The notes: generated by a model from the letters alone, not told the origin. A stretch of 64,000 bases of DNA from Desulfosporosinus lacus DSM 15449 (GCF_900129935.1 NZ_FQXJ01000017.1:1-64000), one strand, 5' to 3'. Shown: positions 18,494 to 28,113, counted from the first letter of the stretch. Made by a program: numbers and translations.

Positions 18494-19246
18494 ATGGCTG
18501 AGCAAAAAACTATTCGTTTGAAAATCCGCCGCCAGGACGGCCCGAATAAACCCTTCCATTGGGAAGAGTTCGAAATAGCCTATCGTGAAAAGTCGAATGT
18601 AATTTCTTGTTTAATGGAGATTCAGAAAAACCCGGTTACCGCATCGGGTAAAAAGACGACCCCGGTGGTTTGGGAATGTAACTGTCTGGAGGAAGTTTGC
18701 GGAGCGTGTACCATGAATATTAACGGACAGGGCAAGCAGGCGTGTTCTGCGTTGGTAGACCAACTTGACCAGCCGATTGTGCTTGAACCGTTAACCAAAT
18801 TTCCCTTAGTACGCGATCTAATGGTTGACAGGCAGATCATGTTCGATCACTTGAAAACAGTTCATGCTTGGATACCCATTGATGGGACCTATAATTTGGG
18901 CTCAGGCCCTAGGATGCCAGAAGTCAAGCGACAGTGGGCCTATGAATTATCCAAGTGTATGACCTGCGGTTGCTGTATGGAAGCCTGTCCACAAGTCAAC
19001 TCACGTTCTAAGTTTATAGGTCCGTCTGCTATTTCTCAAGTTCGTTTATTTAATACCCATCCTACGGGTGAAATGAATAAACATGAAAGATTGGCGGCTT
19101 TGCTGGATGAAGGTGGAATCGCCGATTGCGGCAATTCGCAAAACTGTGTACGTGCCTGTCCAAAGGAGATACCCCTGACAACCAGCTTGGCAGACTTAAA
19201 TCGTGAAACTAATAAATTTGCTCTTGATCAATGGTTAAGAAAGTGA
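18494..19246 (+). CDS. sdhB: Succinate dehydrogenase/fumarate reductase iron-sulfur subunit
   Basis: 250 aa. The N-terminal ferredoxin-like domain binds [2Fe-2S] through CNCLEEVCGACTMNINGQG plus a later Cys. The C-terminal domain holds CMTCGCCMEACPQ for [4Fe-4S] and CGNSQNCVRACPKEIPL for the [3Fe-4S] cluster, the latter very like B. subtilis SdhB. It carries electrons between flavin and the cytochrome b haems. An AGGAGGGG site sits 7 bases before the ATG. Last gene of the operon. Confidence 0.96.
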   Translation: MAEQKTIRLKIRRQDGPNKPFHWEEFEIAYREKSNVISCLMEIQKNPVTASGKKTTPVVWECNCLEEVCGACTMNINGQGKQACSALVDQLDQPIVLEPLTKFPLVRDLMVDRQIMFDHLKTVHAWIPIDGTYNLGSGPRMPEVKRQWAYELSKCMTCGCCMEACPQVNSRSKFIGPSAISQVRLFNTHPTGEMNKHERLAALLDEGGIADCGNSQNCVRACPKEIPLTTSLADLNRETNKFALDQWLRK

Positions 19247-19384
19247 TATTTTAAGAATATAGTAATATTTTTAGTAAAATTCAGAATTTTAATTTACCTA
19301 CTTAATATACTAGTAGTATAAAATGGATAGCTTCGATCAATTCTAAGTTAAATGCTAGATTATTGAAAAGGAGATTTTGAGTCT

Positions 19385-19585
19385 ATGAAAACTCTGCCAG
19401 AAGAACCCTTTGCTAATCAAAATGATTTGAGTTCCGCAGAAGCATGGTCAAGAATGTCATTCAGTGATGAAGAGCGCAATGTCCAACAAGATAATCTAAG
19501 TTTATTTGGCCCATGTTGCGCCAATGGGTGTCAATATTGTCGTCCAAATTGTCACGAGCAGCCTGATAGATCAAATTACTTTTGA
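19385..19585 (+). CDS. Small cysteine-rich protein of unknown function
   Basis: 66 aa, ATG with AAAGGAG upstream. The first 40 residues are acidic and polar (MKTLPEEPFANQNDLSSAEA). The C-terminal third packs CCANGCQYCRPNCH, i.e. CC-x3-C-x2-C-x3-C-H, which is enough to bind zinc or an Fe-S cluster. It has its own terminator 70 bases downstream and lies alone after sdhB. I recognise no family. The well-placed ribosome binding site and terminator argue that it is a real gene. Confidence 0.6.
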   Translation: MKTLPEEPFANQNDLSSAEAWSRMSFSDEERNVQQDNLSLFGPCCANGCQYCRPNCHEQPDRSNYF

Positions 19586-19653
19586 TAATGGATTTTCATA
19601 AGCATTAGTCATTCAGATCCAGAAAAGAATGTTTTTATAGATACAAATACTTG

Positions 19654-19680
19654 GGATTAGCCTCTAGGCTAATCCTTTTT
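19654..19680 (+). terminator. Rho-independent terminator after the Cys-rich gene
   Basis: GGATTAGCCT-CT-AGGCTAATCC, a perfect 10-bp stem, followed by five T. Confidence 0.9.
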
Positions 19681-19875
19681 GCCTTATAACCTGTTTTCAG
19701 GCAAATGTAACACTTATACGATTATAATGATATGTAAATAAGACATACTACCTTTGGCAGCTGAATTATTTTGCACCATGAGCCCCCTTTCGCTATAATG
19801 AATGGGAATACATGGTGTGTCTTTAAATGCCTAAGAATTAGAATGGTATATTGCATGAGGGAAAGGAAACTAACA

Positions 19876-20721
19876 ATGATTGAAATTGGGAAATTTTATA
19901 AACTTAAGATTGCAAACTTTACATCCTTCGGTGCCTATTTAGATGCGGGTACAGGCGTGAGGCACGATAATATCTTGTTGCCGATTAAACAATTACCGGA
20001 GGGTGCTAAAGAGGGAGATGAATTAGAGGTTTTCATGTATCGGGATTCTGAAGAACGATTAATCGCCACGACTAGAAAACCGCTGGCCAAATTAGGGGAT
20101 TTAGCCTACCTTAAGGTCAACGCCAAGACAAAAATCGGAGCCTTTTTAGATTGGGGTTTAGAGAGAGGATTGTTTCTGCCTTTTAAGGAACAGAAATATC
20201 CCATTGAAGTAGGAAAAAGTTATTTAGTAAAAGTTTATTTAGATAAGAGTCAGAGACTAAGTGCTACGACGGAAATTTATGAGTATCTCAGTGCAAGTAC
20301 GCCTTATCAAAAGGACGATAAAGTTGTTGGTACGGTCTACTCCGTAAATCCCGAAATTGGGGCTTTTGTTGCTGTAGATAATAAGTACATGGGACTTATC
20401 CCTCTTAATGAGTACTTCGCAGAACTAAAAGAAGGAGATCAAGTAGAGGCTCGAGTGATCCGAGTTCGAGAGGATGGCAAGCTTGACCTGTCTCCGAGAG
20501 AACTTTCCCATATCCAGATGGGATCAGATACCGTGAAGATCCTGCAAGGAATTAAAGATCACGATGGATTTTTAGCACTTAATGATAAAAGCAGTCCCAT
20601 CGAAATCCAAAGTCGTCTTAACATGAGTAAGGCAGCCTTCAAAAGAGCTTTAGGTAAACTTCTCAAGGAGAACAAAGTGATCCAGACAGAAGATGGTCTG
20701 AAAAAATTACCTAACCGATAG
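19876..20721 (+). CDS. cvfB: CvfB-type S1 RNA-binding protein
   Basis: 281 aa with successive S1-like beta-barrel repeats and a C-terminal winged helix, the layout of CvfB/YitL. Visible repeats are IANFTSFGAYLDAGTG (about 12-27), VNAKTKIGAFLDWGLERGLFLPF (about 80-100, each with a G-A-[FY]-L-D core) and VYSVNPEIGAFVAVDNKYMGLIP (about 155-178). The winged helix contains RLNMSKAAFKRALGKLLKEN. The ATG at 19876 follows GAAAGGAAAC. In relatives it affects expression of virulence and RNA-metabolism genes; the exact molecular role is not established. It runs into the UPF0178 gene 60 bases on. Confidence 0.88.
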   Translation: MIEIGKFYKLKIANFTSFGAYLDAGTGVRHDNILLPIKQLPEGAKEGDELEVFMYRDSEERLIATTRKPLAKLGDLAYLKVNAKTKIGAFLDWGLERGLFLPFKEQKYPIEVGKSYLVKVYLDKSQRLSATTEIYEYLSASTPYQKDDKVVGTVYSVNPEIGAFVAVDNKYMGLIPLNEYFAELKEGDQVEARVIRVREDGKLDLSPRELSHIQMGSDTVKILQGIKDHDGFLALNDKSSPIEIQSRLNMSKAAFKRALGKLLKENKVIQTEDGLKKLPNR

Positions 20722-20780
20722 GAGAATAGGGTCTGTTTCGAGAGGTGTTTCATACATATCGGTTGAGAGAAGTTGAGATT

Positions 20781-21239
20781 ATGAAAATTATCGTCGATGC
20801 TGATGCTTGCCCGAAGGCAGTATTACAGATTTGCCAGAGGTTGGCCGGTGATTATGCTATCCCTGTCTGGACCGTAGCCAGTTTTAACCATAACATTGTA
20901 TCTGACAACCATATTGTTGTAGGTAACTCTTCACAAGAGGCAGACATTCGGGTTATAAATATTGCGCAAAAGGGAGATGTAGCAGTTACTCAGGATTGGG
21001 GTCTGGCAGCCATGTTATTGGGGAAAGGGGTAAAGTGTTTAAATCCTATAGGAAGAGAGTTTAACCCTTCTACTATTGAGTTTTTACTGGAGGAACGAGA
21101 GGCCAAAGCGAAATTCCGCAGAAGCGGGGGCAGAACGAAAGGTCCCAAAAAAAGAATGCCTGAAAATGATCTGCAATTTGAAAGCTGTCTGCTGGCAGTA
21201 CTTAAATCAAGCTTTACTGGCGATGGGCAAGAACTTTAA
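20781..21239 (+). CDS. UPF0178 (YaiI/YqxD) family protein
   Basis: 152 aa. Opens with [14 protein letters not shown] and has [22 protein letters not shown] and [14 protein letters not shown], the hallmark stretches of UPF0178. The conserved acidic residues (DAD near 5-7, Asp in TQDWGL) recall PIN-type nucleases, so a metal-dependent RNase is plausible but unproven. The ATG at 20781 is chosen because it begins the conserved core; only a weak GAGA-type site is present. Probably cotranscribed with cvfB. Confidence 0.9.
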   Translation: MKIIVDADACPKAVLQICQRLAGDYAIPVWTVASFNHNIVSDNHIVVGNSSQEADIRVINIAQKGDVAVTQDWGLAAMLLGKGVKCLNPIGREFNPSTIEFLLEEREAKAKFRRSGGRTKGPKKRMPENDLQFESCLLAVLKSSFTGDGQEL

Positions 21240-21249
21240 CTCTAGAATG

Positions 21250-21279
21250 TTGCAAAAGACTTTGCACTTTTGGTAAAAT
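21250..21279 (+). promoter_or_regulatory. Putative sigma-A promoter of htpG
   Basis: TTGCAA at 21250 and TAAAAT at 21274-21279 with an 18-bp spacer. I see no CIRCE inverted repeat between it and the start codon. Confidence 0.45.
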
Positions 21280-21350
21280 TTGATTAAACTATGGATAGAG
21301 GCTCGACTCGTCGGTGCCCCTGTATATTTAAACAACGATGGAGGTAAACA

Positions 21351-23198
21351 ATGAGTACCGCAGTAGAAACAAAGGAATTCCAAACAGAAATCAGACAATT
21401 ATTGGACATTGTTATTCATTCTCTTTATACTGATCGCGAGATTTTCTTAAGAGAGCTTATTTCCAATGCTGCCGATGCTATGGAGAAGCTTCGTTACACG
21501 CAGTTAACAGGACCTGAGGTTAAGGATAAAGACGCAGTGTTAGAAATCCATATCGATACGGATGATAACTCTCATACATTAACCATAACGGATACAGGAA
21601 TTGGAATGACCAGAGAAGAGTTAGTTGAGAATTTAGGAACTATTGCTCATTCGGGGTCAAAGGAATTTATTAAACATTTAAGTGCTAAAGGGGATCAAAA
21701 GGATCTTAACCTCATTGGGCAATTCGGAGTTGGTTTTTATTCAGCCTTTATGGTGGCAGATAAAGTGACGATTTACACACGCTCATATCATCAAGAGGGT
21801 GAAAGCTTTACCTGGGAATCTGACGGTGTCGGAAGTTATACAATTACTGAAGGGGAGGAGCGCGTCAGAGGAACCAAGATGGTTCTCCACCTGAAGGAGG
21901 ATGCCTATGACTTTGCCAAGGAAGAAACTATTAAACGAGTCATTAAGCAATACTCCAGTTTTGTACCTTATCCGATCATGGTCAATGAGCAGAAGGTAAA
22001 TACGGTTGACGCCCTTTGGACCAAAAATAAAAGTGAGATTTTAGACAATGACTACAATGAATTCTATAAGTTCATTGCTAATGCCCATGACGAACCACTC
22101 CTTCGATTGCATTTTTCTTCAGATGCTCCTTTAAATATAAATACCTTATTATTCGTTCCGAAGGAGAATCTCGAACAATTTGGTTTTGGACGAACGGAGC
22201 CTGGGGTAAGCCTCTATTGCAAAAAAGTTCTCATTCAAGAAAAGTCCCCACTGGTTTTGCCTGAATGGTTGCGTTTTTTAAGAGGGGTAATAGACAGTGA
22301 AGAATTGCCCCTTAATATTTCAAGAGAAACAATGCAAGACAGTGCCTTGATCAGTAAGCTGAACAAAGTCGTTACAAGTCGCTTCCTTAAATTTCTGGAC
22401 GGGCAATCGACGTCAGAGCCGGAGAAGTTCAAAGAATTTTGGGAGAAATTCAACTTCTTCATTAAAGAAGGGGCTGCCAATGATTATACTCATCAAAAAG
22501 ATCTGGTTAAACTATTACGCTTTGAGTCTTCCAACACACAGGCTGGGGAACTAGTATCTCTGGCTGATTACACAGGCCGGATGAAAGAAGATCAATCAGC
22601 AATCTACTATGTCAATGGTCCATCACGTGAAGTTATTGAGTCTGGCCCCTATCTGGAAGTATTCCGGAACAAAGGGATTGAAGTCATATATACGTATGCA
22701 GCTATTGACGACTATATCTTTGGAGCAATCAGAGAATTTGAGGGTAAAAGACTTATTTCTGCAGATGAAGCAGATTTGAATTTAGGTGATACCGAAGAGC
22801 AGGATAGAAGTGAAGAAGCTCTTTCGAAAGAAGAAGTCTCGAACCTTACCAGTTGGCTCAAAGAAGTATTAGGGAGTAAGGTAACTGATGTGCGAGAGTC
22901 GAAGCGCTTAGTTGACAGTCCGGCAGTAGTGCTCAGCCCGTATGGCACAAACAGTATGCAACGGATGATGCAAATGATGAATAAGGATCTTAATAATGTA
23001 GGCCCCAGTGTCTTAGAAATCAATGCAGCACATGCCATGATTAAGCGCTTAGATACTGCTCGTAAAAATGAAGACGCTTTTGCTAAAATTGCAGCAGAGC
23101 AGATATTCGAAAATGCTCAAATCGCCGCAGGACTTATCGTTGATCCCAGAGGGATGGTAAATCGTCTCAATGAGATCCTGGAACGTGCCTTAGGATAA
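21351..23198 (+). CDS. htpG: Chaperone HtpG (Hsp90)
   Basis: 615 aa, full-length Hsp90 homologue; an ATP-driven homodimeric cytoplasmic chaperone. The GHKL ATP site is seen as ELISNAADAMEKLRY (about 36-50), ITDTGIGMTREEL (about 80-92) and IGQFGVGFYSAFMVADKV (about 122-139). The middle domain contains NISRETMQDS and the dimerisation domain closes the protein. The site GGAGG lies 7 bases before the ATG. Monocistronic, ended by a large hairpin. Confidence 0.97.
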   Translation: MSTAVETKEFQTEIRQLLDIVIHSLYTDREIFLRELISNAADAMEKLRYTQLTGPEVKDKDAVLEIHIDTDDNSHTLTITDTGIGMTREELVENLGTIAHSGSKEFIKHLSAKGDQKDLNLIGQFGVGFYSAFMVADKVTIYTRSYHQEGESFTWESDGVGSYTITEGEERVRGTKMVLHLKEDAYDFAKEETIKRVIKQYSSFVPYPIMVNEQKVNTVDALWTKNKSEILDNDYNEFYKFIANAHDEPLLRLHFSSDAPLNINTLLFVPKENLEQFGFGRTEPGVSLYCKKVLIQEKSPLVLPEWLRFLRGVIDSEELPLNISRETMQDSALISKLNKVVTSRFLKFLDGQSTSEPEKFKEFWEKFNFFIKEGAANDYTHQKDLVKLLRFESSNTQAGELVSLADYTGRMKEDQSAIYYVNGPSREVIESGPYLEVFRNKGIEVIYTYAAIDDYIFGAIREFEGKRLISADEADLNLGDTEEQDRSEEALSKEEVSNLTSWLKEVLGSKVTDVRESKRLVDSPAVVLSPYGTNSMQRMMQMMNKDLNNVGPSVLEINAAHAMIKRLDTARKNEDAFAKIAAEQIFENAQIAAGLIVDPRGMVNRLNEILERALG

Positions 23199-23224
23199 GA
23201 TAAACGCTGTCCAAGGACGGCGAG

Positions 23225-23268
23225 TTAATAAGAAAGAGCTACATAATTCCGTAGCTCTTTCTTATTAA
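23225..23268 (+). terminator. Terminator hairpin after htpG
   Basis: Perfect 18-bp stem with an 8-base loop. The downstream arm is itself T-rich (CTCTTTCTTATTAA), so it can end transcription of htpG. Confidence 0.75.
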
Positions 23269-23640
23269 TGATCGCAATACGATTATCTAATTGATCTATA
23301 AGAAATAAGAATTTTACAAGCTAAGTAAAATTACTTAGACTGATAGTGATAATAAGAACAAATGCCTTTCTCAGACTTTGGTTTACTGACCCCTTTGTTA
23401 AAGAATTTAACGATAAAGGAGGATGCGCTCATATTTATGAGTAGAGGGTAGCCATAGTTAAAAGGAGAGATAGGACACCATTTATGTGAAAACGTTCTCA
23501 GGATAGGTCGATGTTGAACAGAGCTTCATTCAACATCGACTGAATTGTGTTACAAAGGCGTATTAAATGGTGGATTTGAACGTTCCTGGTAGAAAAGACA
23601 GAATGGATTTTGCTATTTAAACTACAAGGAGTGGTCAAAA
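23269..23640 (+). other. Leader region of the dsr operon
   Basis: No gene. It holds an AT-rich stretch, a 12-bp hairpin at 23507-23540, and a strong ribosome site with a five-codon frame near 23418-23441. The dsr promoter should lie here, but I cannot point to a clear -35/-10 or sigma-54 pair. Confidence 0.4.
23507..23540 (+). repeat. Hairpin or operator in the dsr leader
   Basis: GTCGATGTTGAA and its exact complement flank a 10-base spacer, about 100 bases before the first gene. No T run follows, so an operator or an mRNA stem is likelier than a terminator. Confidence 0.55.
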
Positions 23641-24186
23641 TTGGACGTAAAGTTTATTGGAATATTCAATGAGAAAAAATCCGCCATTTCGAGTCGGTGG
23701 TTAGATGCAATGATAGCATCCTATCCCAATGACAACTCAGGGTTTTTGATGAATCAAAAGGACAGGTTTGCAAACCCGGTTGGTTACACATTTACAATAG
23801 GGATTGAAGGCATCATTGAGGTACTCGTTAAAGGAGAAGACTTTTCGGAAAGCGTATCATTCCTCGAGGATATTATTAAGGTCAGGGCAATTCAGGATTT
23901 TACACCCGCAAAGGCAATGGCTTTTGTCTTCCAGCTCAAAACAATAGTTCGAGAAGAACTTGGAAAGGAAATAAGGCAGAACCAGATCTATGATGCGTTA
24001 TTGGATTTTGAATCAAAGATTGACGATCTGGCGCTAACTGCCTTTGATATATATGTGAAATACCGAGAACAGATCTATGAACTGAGGACAGATGAGCTAA
24101 AACGAATGACCTTTTCACTGTTAAAGAAAGCGAATTTAATGTCCGAGATTCCAGATCAAGAATTTGAACACAAAGACCAAAAATAA
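23641..24186 (+). CDS. RsbRD N-terminal-domain-like protein heading the dsr operon
   Basis: 181 aa soluble, mostly helical protein. Segments such as ISSRWLDAMIASYP, RFANPVGYTFTIGIEGI and FELKTIVREEL-like FQLKTIVREEL fit the non-haem globin-like RsbRD N-terminal domain, which in stressosome proteins precedes a STAS domain; here no STAS domain follows. This family commonly precedes dsrM in sulfite- and sulfate-reducing bacteria. TTG start with AAGGAG 9 bases upstream; dsrM begins 17 bases after its stop. A sensory or assembly role for the Dsr complex is inferred from position only. Confidence 0.75.
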   Translation: MDVKFIGIFNEKKSAISSRWLDAMIASYPNDNSGFLMNQKDRFANPVGYTFTIGIEGIIEVLVKGEDFSESVSFLEDIIKVRAIQDFTPAKAMAFVFQLKTIVREELGKEIRQNQIYDALLDFESKIDDLALTAFDIYVKYREQIYELRTDELKRMTFSLLKKANLMSEIPDQEFEHKDQK

Positions 24187-24203
24187 AGGAAGGAGGTCGT
24201 AGA

Positions 24204-25205
24204 GTGAAAGTCTTGTTTTCTTTCCTCGCAGTCATTTTACTCATTCTAGTCGCCACCATGGGAGCGTTTATTACAAATTTGCATTATGTCTTTGGTATTA
24301 TTATCCCGTATTTAGCCTTTGCCATGTTTGTAGGTGGATTTATTTACCGAGTTGTTAAATGGGGTCGGTCTCCAGTACCGTTTCGTATTCCTACAACCAT
24401 TGGTCAGCAAAAATCTCTTCCTTGGATTAAGCAAAATAAGATTGAGAACCCCACAAGTGCCTTTGGTGTTATTGTCAGAATGGCTATGGAAGTCCTCTTT
24501 TTTCGCTCGCTGTTCCGTAATACTAAGACTGAATTAAGGGAAGGGCAGAATGGCCCTGAACTATCCTACGGTTCGGCAAAATGGCTTTGGTTAGGCAGTT
24601 TGTTCTTTCACTGGTCGTTCCTCATAATCATTATCAGGCATCTTAGATTTTTCTTAGAACCTATTCCGTTTGCGGTGCAAATTCTTGAGAGTGTTGACGG
24701 AATGTTACAAATCGGGTTGCCCGCCATTTATCTAACAGATGTTTTTATTTTAGTCGCAGTTACCTATCTGTTCCTCAGAAGAATTATTGTTCCACAGGTG
24801 AAATACATCTCACTTCCTGCAGATTTCTTTCCGCTGTTTATGATTATGAGCATAGCAATCTCAGGGGTCTTGATGCGTTACTTCTATAAAGTAGATCTTG
24901 TTGCTGTTAAGCAATTAGCAATTGGATTAGCTACTTTTCAACCGGTGCTTCCAACAGGAATCGGGCCTATGTTTTTCATTCATATCTTCTTAGTCAGTAT
25001 TCTCTTTGCCTATTTCCCAATGAGTAAGTTAATGCACATGGGCGGGATTTTCATGAGCCCAACGCGCAACATGATTAGTAACAATCGTATGGTCAGACAC
25101 ATTAATCCCTGGAATCACGAAGTAGAAGTTCATACTTATGAACAGTATGAAGACGAGTACAGGGAAAAAATGAAAAAAGCTGGTATACCGGTAGAAAAGG
25201 AGTGA
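24204..25205 (+). CDS. dsrM: DsrM, membrane cytochrome b of the DsrMKJOP complex
   Basis: 333 aa. Five to six membrane segments of the NarI type; His pairs in FFHWSFLIIIIRHLRFF and near LMHMGGIFMSPTRN are candidate haem b ligands. It is the quinone-interacting subunit that passes electrons to DsrK. The GTG start has AAGGAGG upstream. The stop is 6 bases before dsrK. Confidence 0.93.
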   Translation: MKVLFSFLAVILLILVATMGAFITNLHYVFGIIIPYLAFAMFVGGFIYRVVKWGRSPVPFRIPTTIGQQKSLPWIKQNKIENPTSAFGVIVRMAMEVLFFRSLFRNTKTELREGQNGPELSYGSAKWLWLGSLFFHWSFLIIIIRHLRFFLEPIPFAVQILESVDGMLQIGLPAIYLTDVFILVAVTYLFLRRIIVPQVKYISLPADFFPLFMIMSIAISGVLMRYFYKVDLVAVKQLAIGLATFQPVLPTGIGPMFFIHIFLVSILFAYFPMSKLMHMGGIFMSPTRNMISNNRMVRHINPWNHEVEVHTYEQYEDEYREKMKKAGIPVEKE

Positions 25206-25211
25206 TCGTGG

Positions 25212-26831
25212 ATGGCGCCGAAAGTTAAACTTCCGAAACCGGGAGAATTAGCTAAGATAGAATTTAAGACACCGGCAACGGATTGGATGGATACACCAGT
25301 TGAATTCAAACCGGGTACTTTTTGCTGGGGATCAAAAGAAAAAGATCTGCTCACGTTAGGTTTACCTAACCCAAGACAGTGGTCGCCAGCCGACGAAGAC
25401 TGGAAGGTACCGGAGGGTTGGGAAACTACCATCTTGGAAGGAATGGCTGAAAGACTCAGTAAGTATCGTTCTTTCAAGATTTTCATGGACATTTGCGTCA
25501 GATGCGGTGCCTGTGCTGATAAATGTCATTTTTATATCGCCACTGGTGACCCCAAAAATATGCCGGTTCTAAGGGCAGAGCTGATAAGATCTGTCTACAA
25601 AAAGTATTTCACAAAATCAGGGAAGTTCCTTGGACGTTTGGCTGGGGCAAGAGAACTGGATATGGACGTCTTAAAGGAATGGTGGTCTTACTTTTTCCAA
25701 TGTACTGAATGTCGTAGATGTTCCGTTTTCTGTCCATATGGTATCGACCAAGCGGAGGTCACGATCATTGGCAGAGAACTTCTGAATCTAGTCGGTTTGA
25801 ACATTGATTGGATTTCGGGACCGGTTGCGAATTGCTACATGAAGGGAAATCACCTTGGGCTGGAGCCTCATGCGATTGCCGGAAATATTGAATCCATGGT
25901 AGACGATATTGAGGATATAACGGGTATTAGGGTTAATCCAACCTTTAACAGAAAAGGTGCCGAGATATTGTTTATCACTCCTTCAGGAGACCTTTTAGGT
26001 GAACCTGGGATTCAAACTTGTATGGGATATCTCATGCTTTTCCATGAACTTGGTCTTGACTATACTTGGAGCACCTATGCTTCCGAGGGTGGAAACTTCG
26101 GTTTCTTTACATCGAATGACATGGCGAAGAGACTCAATTACAAGATTTATGCAGAAGCAAAACGACTAGGGGTAAAATATATTATTGGTGGGGAATGCGG
26201 CCATATGTGGAGGGTCCTGAATCAATATATGGATACTTGGCATGGTCCTGCAGACTTCCTGGAGGTTCCGGTATCGCCAATAACAGGCACAGTCTTTGAA
26301 AATGCTAGATCCACTAAAATGATTCATATTTCCGAATTCACGGCTGACTTAATTAAACACAACAAATTAAACCTAGACCCAACTCGCAATGATCATCTGA
26401 AGGTAACCTTTCATGACTCGTGTAATCCTTCTAGGGGCATGGGACTTCTCGATGAACCGAGAGAAATTATTAAGGCTGTTTGTAATAATTTCTATGAGAT
26501 GCCAGAGAACACGATCCGAGAAAAGACATTCTGTTGCGGAGCCGGATCAGGGCTTAATGCCTCTGAAAATATGGAACAGCGTATGAGAGGTGGATTCCCT
26601 CGAGCTAATGCCGTTAAGTATGTGCAAGAAAAACATGGAGTTAACATGTTAGCTAACATTTGTGCAGTTGACCGGGCCCATTTCCCGGCTCTAATGGACT
26701 ACTGGAATCCAGGTGTAGGGGTCACCGGTGTGACTGAATTACTAGCAAATGCGTTAGTGATGAAAGGCGAGAAAGAGAGAACCACTAACCTTCGCTTTGA
26801 AGACTTGCCGGGAAAAGGGGGTAATGAGTAA
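25212..26831 (+). CDS. dsrK: DsrK, iron-sulfur catalytic subunit of DsrMKJOP
   Basis: 539 aa, HdrD-like. Two [4Fe-4S] motifs, CVRCGACADKCHFY near residue 95 and CTECRRCSVFCPYG near 170. The C-terminal half has CCG-type motifs: HDSCNPSRGMGLLDEPREI and FCCGAGSGLN, plus GGECGHMWR, as in the special cubane that handles disulfides in heterodisulfide reductases. In the current model DsrK reduces the trisulfide of DsrC made by DsrAB; dsrC lies at the end of this same locus. Cytoplasmic side of the complex. The stop overlaps the start of dsrJ. Confidence 0.95.
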   Translation: MAPKVKLPKPGELAKIEFKTPATDWMDTPVEFKPGTFCWGSKEKDLLTLGLPNPRQWSPADEDWKVPEGWETTILEGMAERLSKYRSFKIFMDICVRCGACADKCHFYIATGDPKNMPVLRAELIRSVYKKYFTKSGKFLGRLAGARELDMDVLKEWWSYFFQCTECRRCSVFCPYGIDQAEVTIIGRELLNLVGLNIDWISGPVANCYMKGNHLGLEPHAIAGNIESMVDDIEDITGIRVNPTFNRKGAEILFITPSGDLLGEPGIQTCMGYLMLFHELGLDYTWSTYASEGGNFGFFTSNDMAKRLNYKIYAEAKRLGVKYIIGGECGHMWRVLNQYMDTWHGPADFLEVPVSPITGTVFENARSTKMIHISEFTADLIKHNKLNLDPTRNDHLKVTFHDSCNPSRGMGLLDEPREIIKAVCNNFYEMPENTIREKTFCCGAGSGLNASENMEQRMRGGFPRANAVKYVQEKHGVNMLANICAVDRAHFPALMDYWNPGVGVTGVTELLANALVMKGEKERTTNLRFEDLPGKGGNE

Positions 26832-27313
26832 TGTATAAAGGCGGAAAAATATTTGCTTCACTCATTATCTTTGCAGCGCTTTTCACTATACCGTTCTTCT
26901 ATAATATGGGGAAAGTCAATGCTGGACCGGATGTAGCGCTAAATACTGCCGCTATCCAACAGTTGCCGGCATCTGAGCAACAATGTGTTGAGTCACCGGA
27001 ATTTATGAGAGCCAATCACATGCAACTTCTCAATCAATGGAGAGAAGAAGCAGTTCGAAATGGTCAGACTGTCTATGTTAATAGTCAAGGAAAAGAATTC
27101 GAAATTAGTCTTCAAGATACGTGCCTGAAATGTCATGCAACTGAGTCGGCTTCGAAACCGGCAGTTCTGAACAATCCAGTATCGACTACAGCAGGAGTGA
27201 GTAATCCGGCTTTAAACGAGTCACCTGAATTTTGTGCCTCCTGCCACGATTATTCAGCTGTGAAGCCGTTATGTTGGAGTTGCCATTTTGAGCCAAAGGA
27301 GGCAACTAAATGA
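26831..27313 (+). CDS. dsrJ: DsrJ, tri-haem cytochrome c
   Basis: 160 aa. An N-terminal signal-anchor (about 7-25) is followed by three CxxCH haem motifs: CLKCH (about 98), CASCH (about 137) and CWSCH (about 150). The stretch QQCVESPEFMRANHMQLL contains the Cys and His/Met residues known for the unusual Cys-ligated haem of DsrJ. It acts outside the membrane with DsrO. It overlaps dsrK by one base and dsrO by four, so the five genes are translationally linked. Confidence 0.93.
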   Translation: MYKGGKIFASLIIFAALFTIPFFYNMGKVNAGPDVALNTAAIQQLPASEQQCVESPEFMRANHMQLLNQWREEAVRNGQTVYVNSQGKEFEISLQDTCLKCHATESASKPAVLNNPVSTTAGVSNPALNESPEFCASCHDYSAVKPLCWSCHFEPKEATK

Positions 27314-28113
27314 GCATCAATAGACGACAATTTCTGAGAAGAGCTGGTATGATCACTGCTTTGGGACTAGGGAGTTCCTTTATAATTAGCGGTTTCCGTA
27401 AAAAAGAGGTTGCTGAAGCAGCTGGATTTGCCAAGGCTCCAAAAGATTTACCGGCTAAACGTTGGGCTATGGTTGTCGATATGAGTAAATTCAAAACCGA
27501 CGCTGATATTAATGGGGTTATTGAAGCTTGTCATAAGCTTCATAATGTTCCTAAATTCCCAAACACAAAAGATGAGATTAAATGGATATGGAAAGATGAT
27601 TATCATCATACCTTTGCAGGTGGGCATAACGAATATTTGGATGATCATGTATTGCACAGTCCTTTTATGGTATTATGTAATCATTGTGAGAATCCTCCTT
27701 GCGTGAAGGCATGTCCTACTCAGGCTACGTTCCAGAGACCGGATGGTATAGTCGCAATGGACTTTCATCGCTGTATAGGATGCAGATTCTGTATGGGTGC
27801 CTGTCCCTTCGGAGCGAGAAGCTTTAACTTTAGAGATCCAAGGCCCTTTATTGAAGGAGAAATTTCTCCGGATTATCCAACAAGAACTCCAGGTGTCGTA
27901 GAAAAATGTAATTTTTGTTACGAACGTCTGGCAGACGGTCTCATGCCAGCTTGTGTGGAAAAATCTAACGGTGGATTAATATTTGGAGATTTAGATGATC
28001 CTAATTCAGAAGTGCGGAAAATTGTCAGTACGAAATTTACTATTCGACGCAAACCGGAATTGGGCACTCAGCCAAGTGTTTACTACCTGGTAGGGGGTGG
28101 CGAAGATGCTTGA
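27310..28113 (+). CDS. dsrO: DsrO, Tat-exported ferredoxin-like subunit
   Basis: 267 aa. The N-terminus INRRQFLRRAG then a hydrophobic stretch is a twin-arginine signal, so the folded Fe-S protein is exported. Cluster motifs are CNHCENPPCVKACP, CIGCRFCMGACPFG and CNFCYERLADGLMPACVE, enough for several [4Fe-4S] clusters. It connects DsrJ haems to the membrane protein DsrP, in the manner of NrfC. The site AAAGGAGG overlaps the end of dsrJ. Confidence 0.94.
   Translation: MSINRRQFLRRAGMITALGLGSSFIISGFRKKEVAEAAGFAKAPKDLPAKRWAMVVDMSKFKTDADINGVIEACHKLHNVPKFPNTKDEIKWIWKDDYHHTFAGGHNEYLDDHVLHSPFMVLCNHCENPPCVKACPTQATFQRPDGIVAMDFHRCIGCRFCMGACPFGARSFNFRDPRPFIEGEISPDYPTRTPGVVEKCNFCYERLADGLMPACVEKSNGGLIFGDLDDPNSEVRKIVSTKFTIRRKPELGTQPSVYYLVGGGEDA

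Noticed and set aside
19757-19780. TGGCAG...TTTTGCAC upstream of cvfB as a sigma-54 promoter
   Set aside because: The spacing between GG and GC is about 15 bases, far from the required ten.
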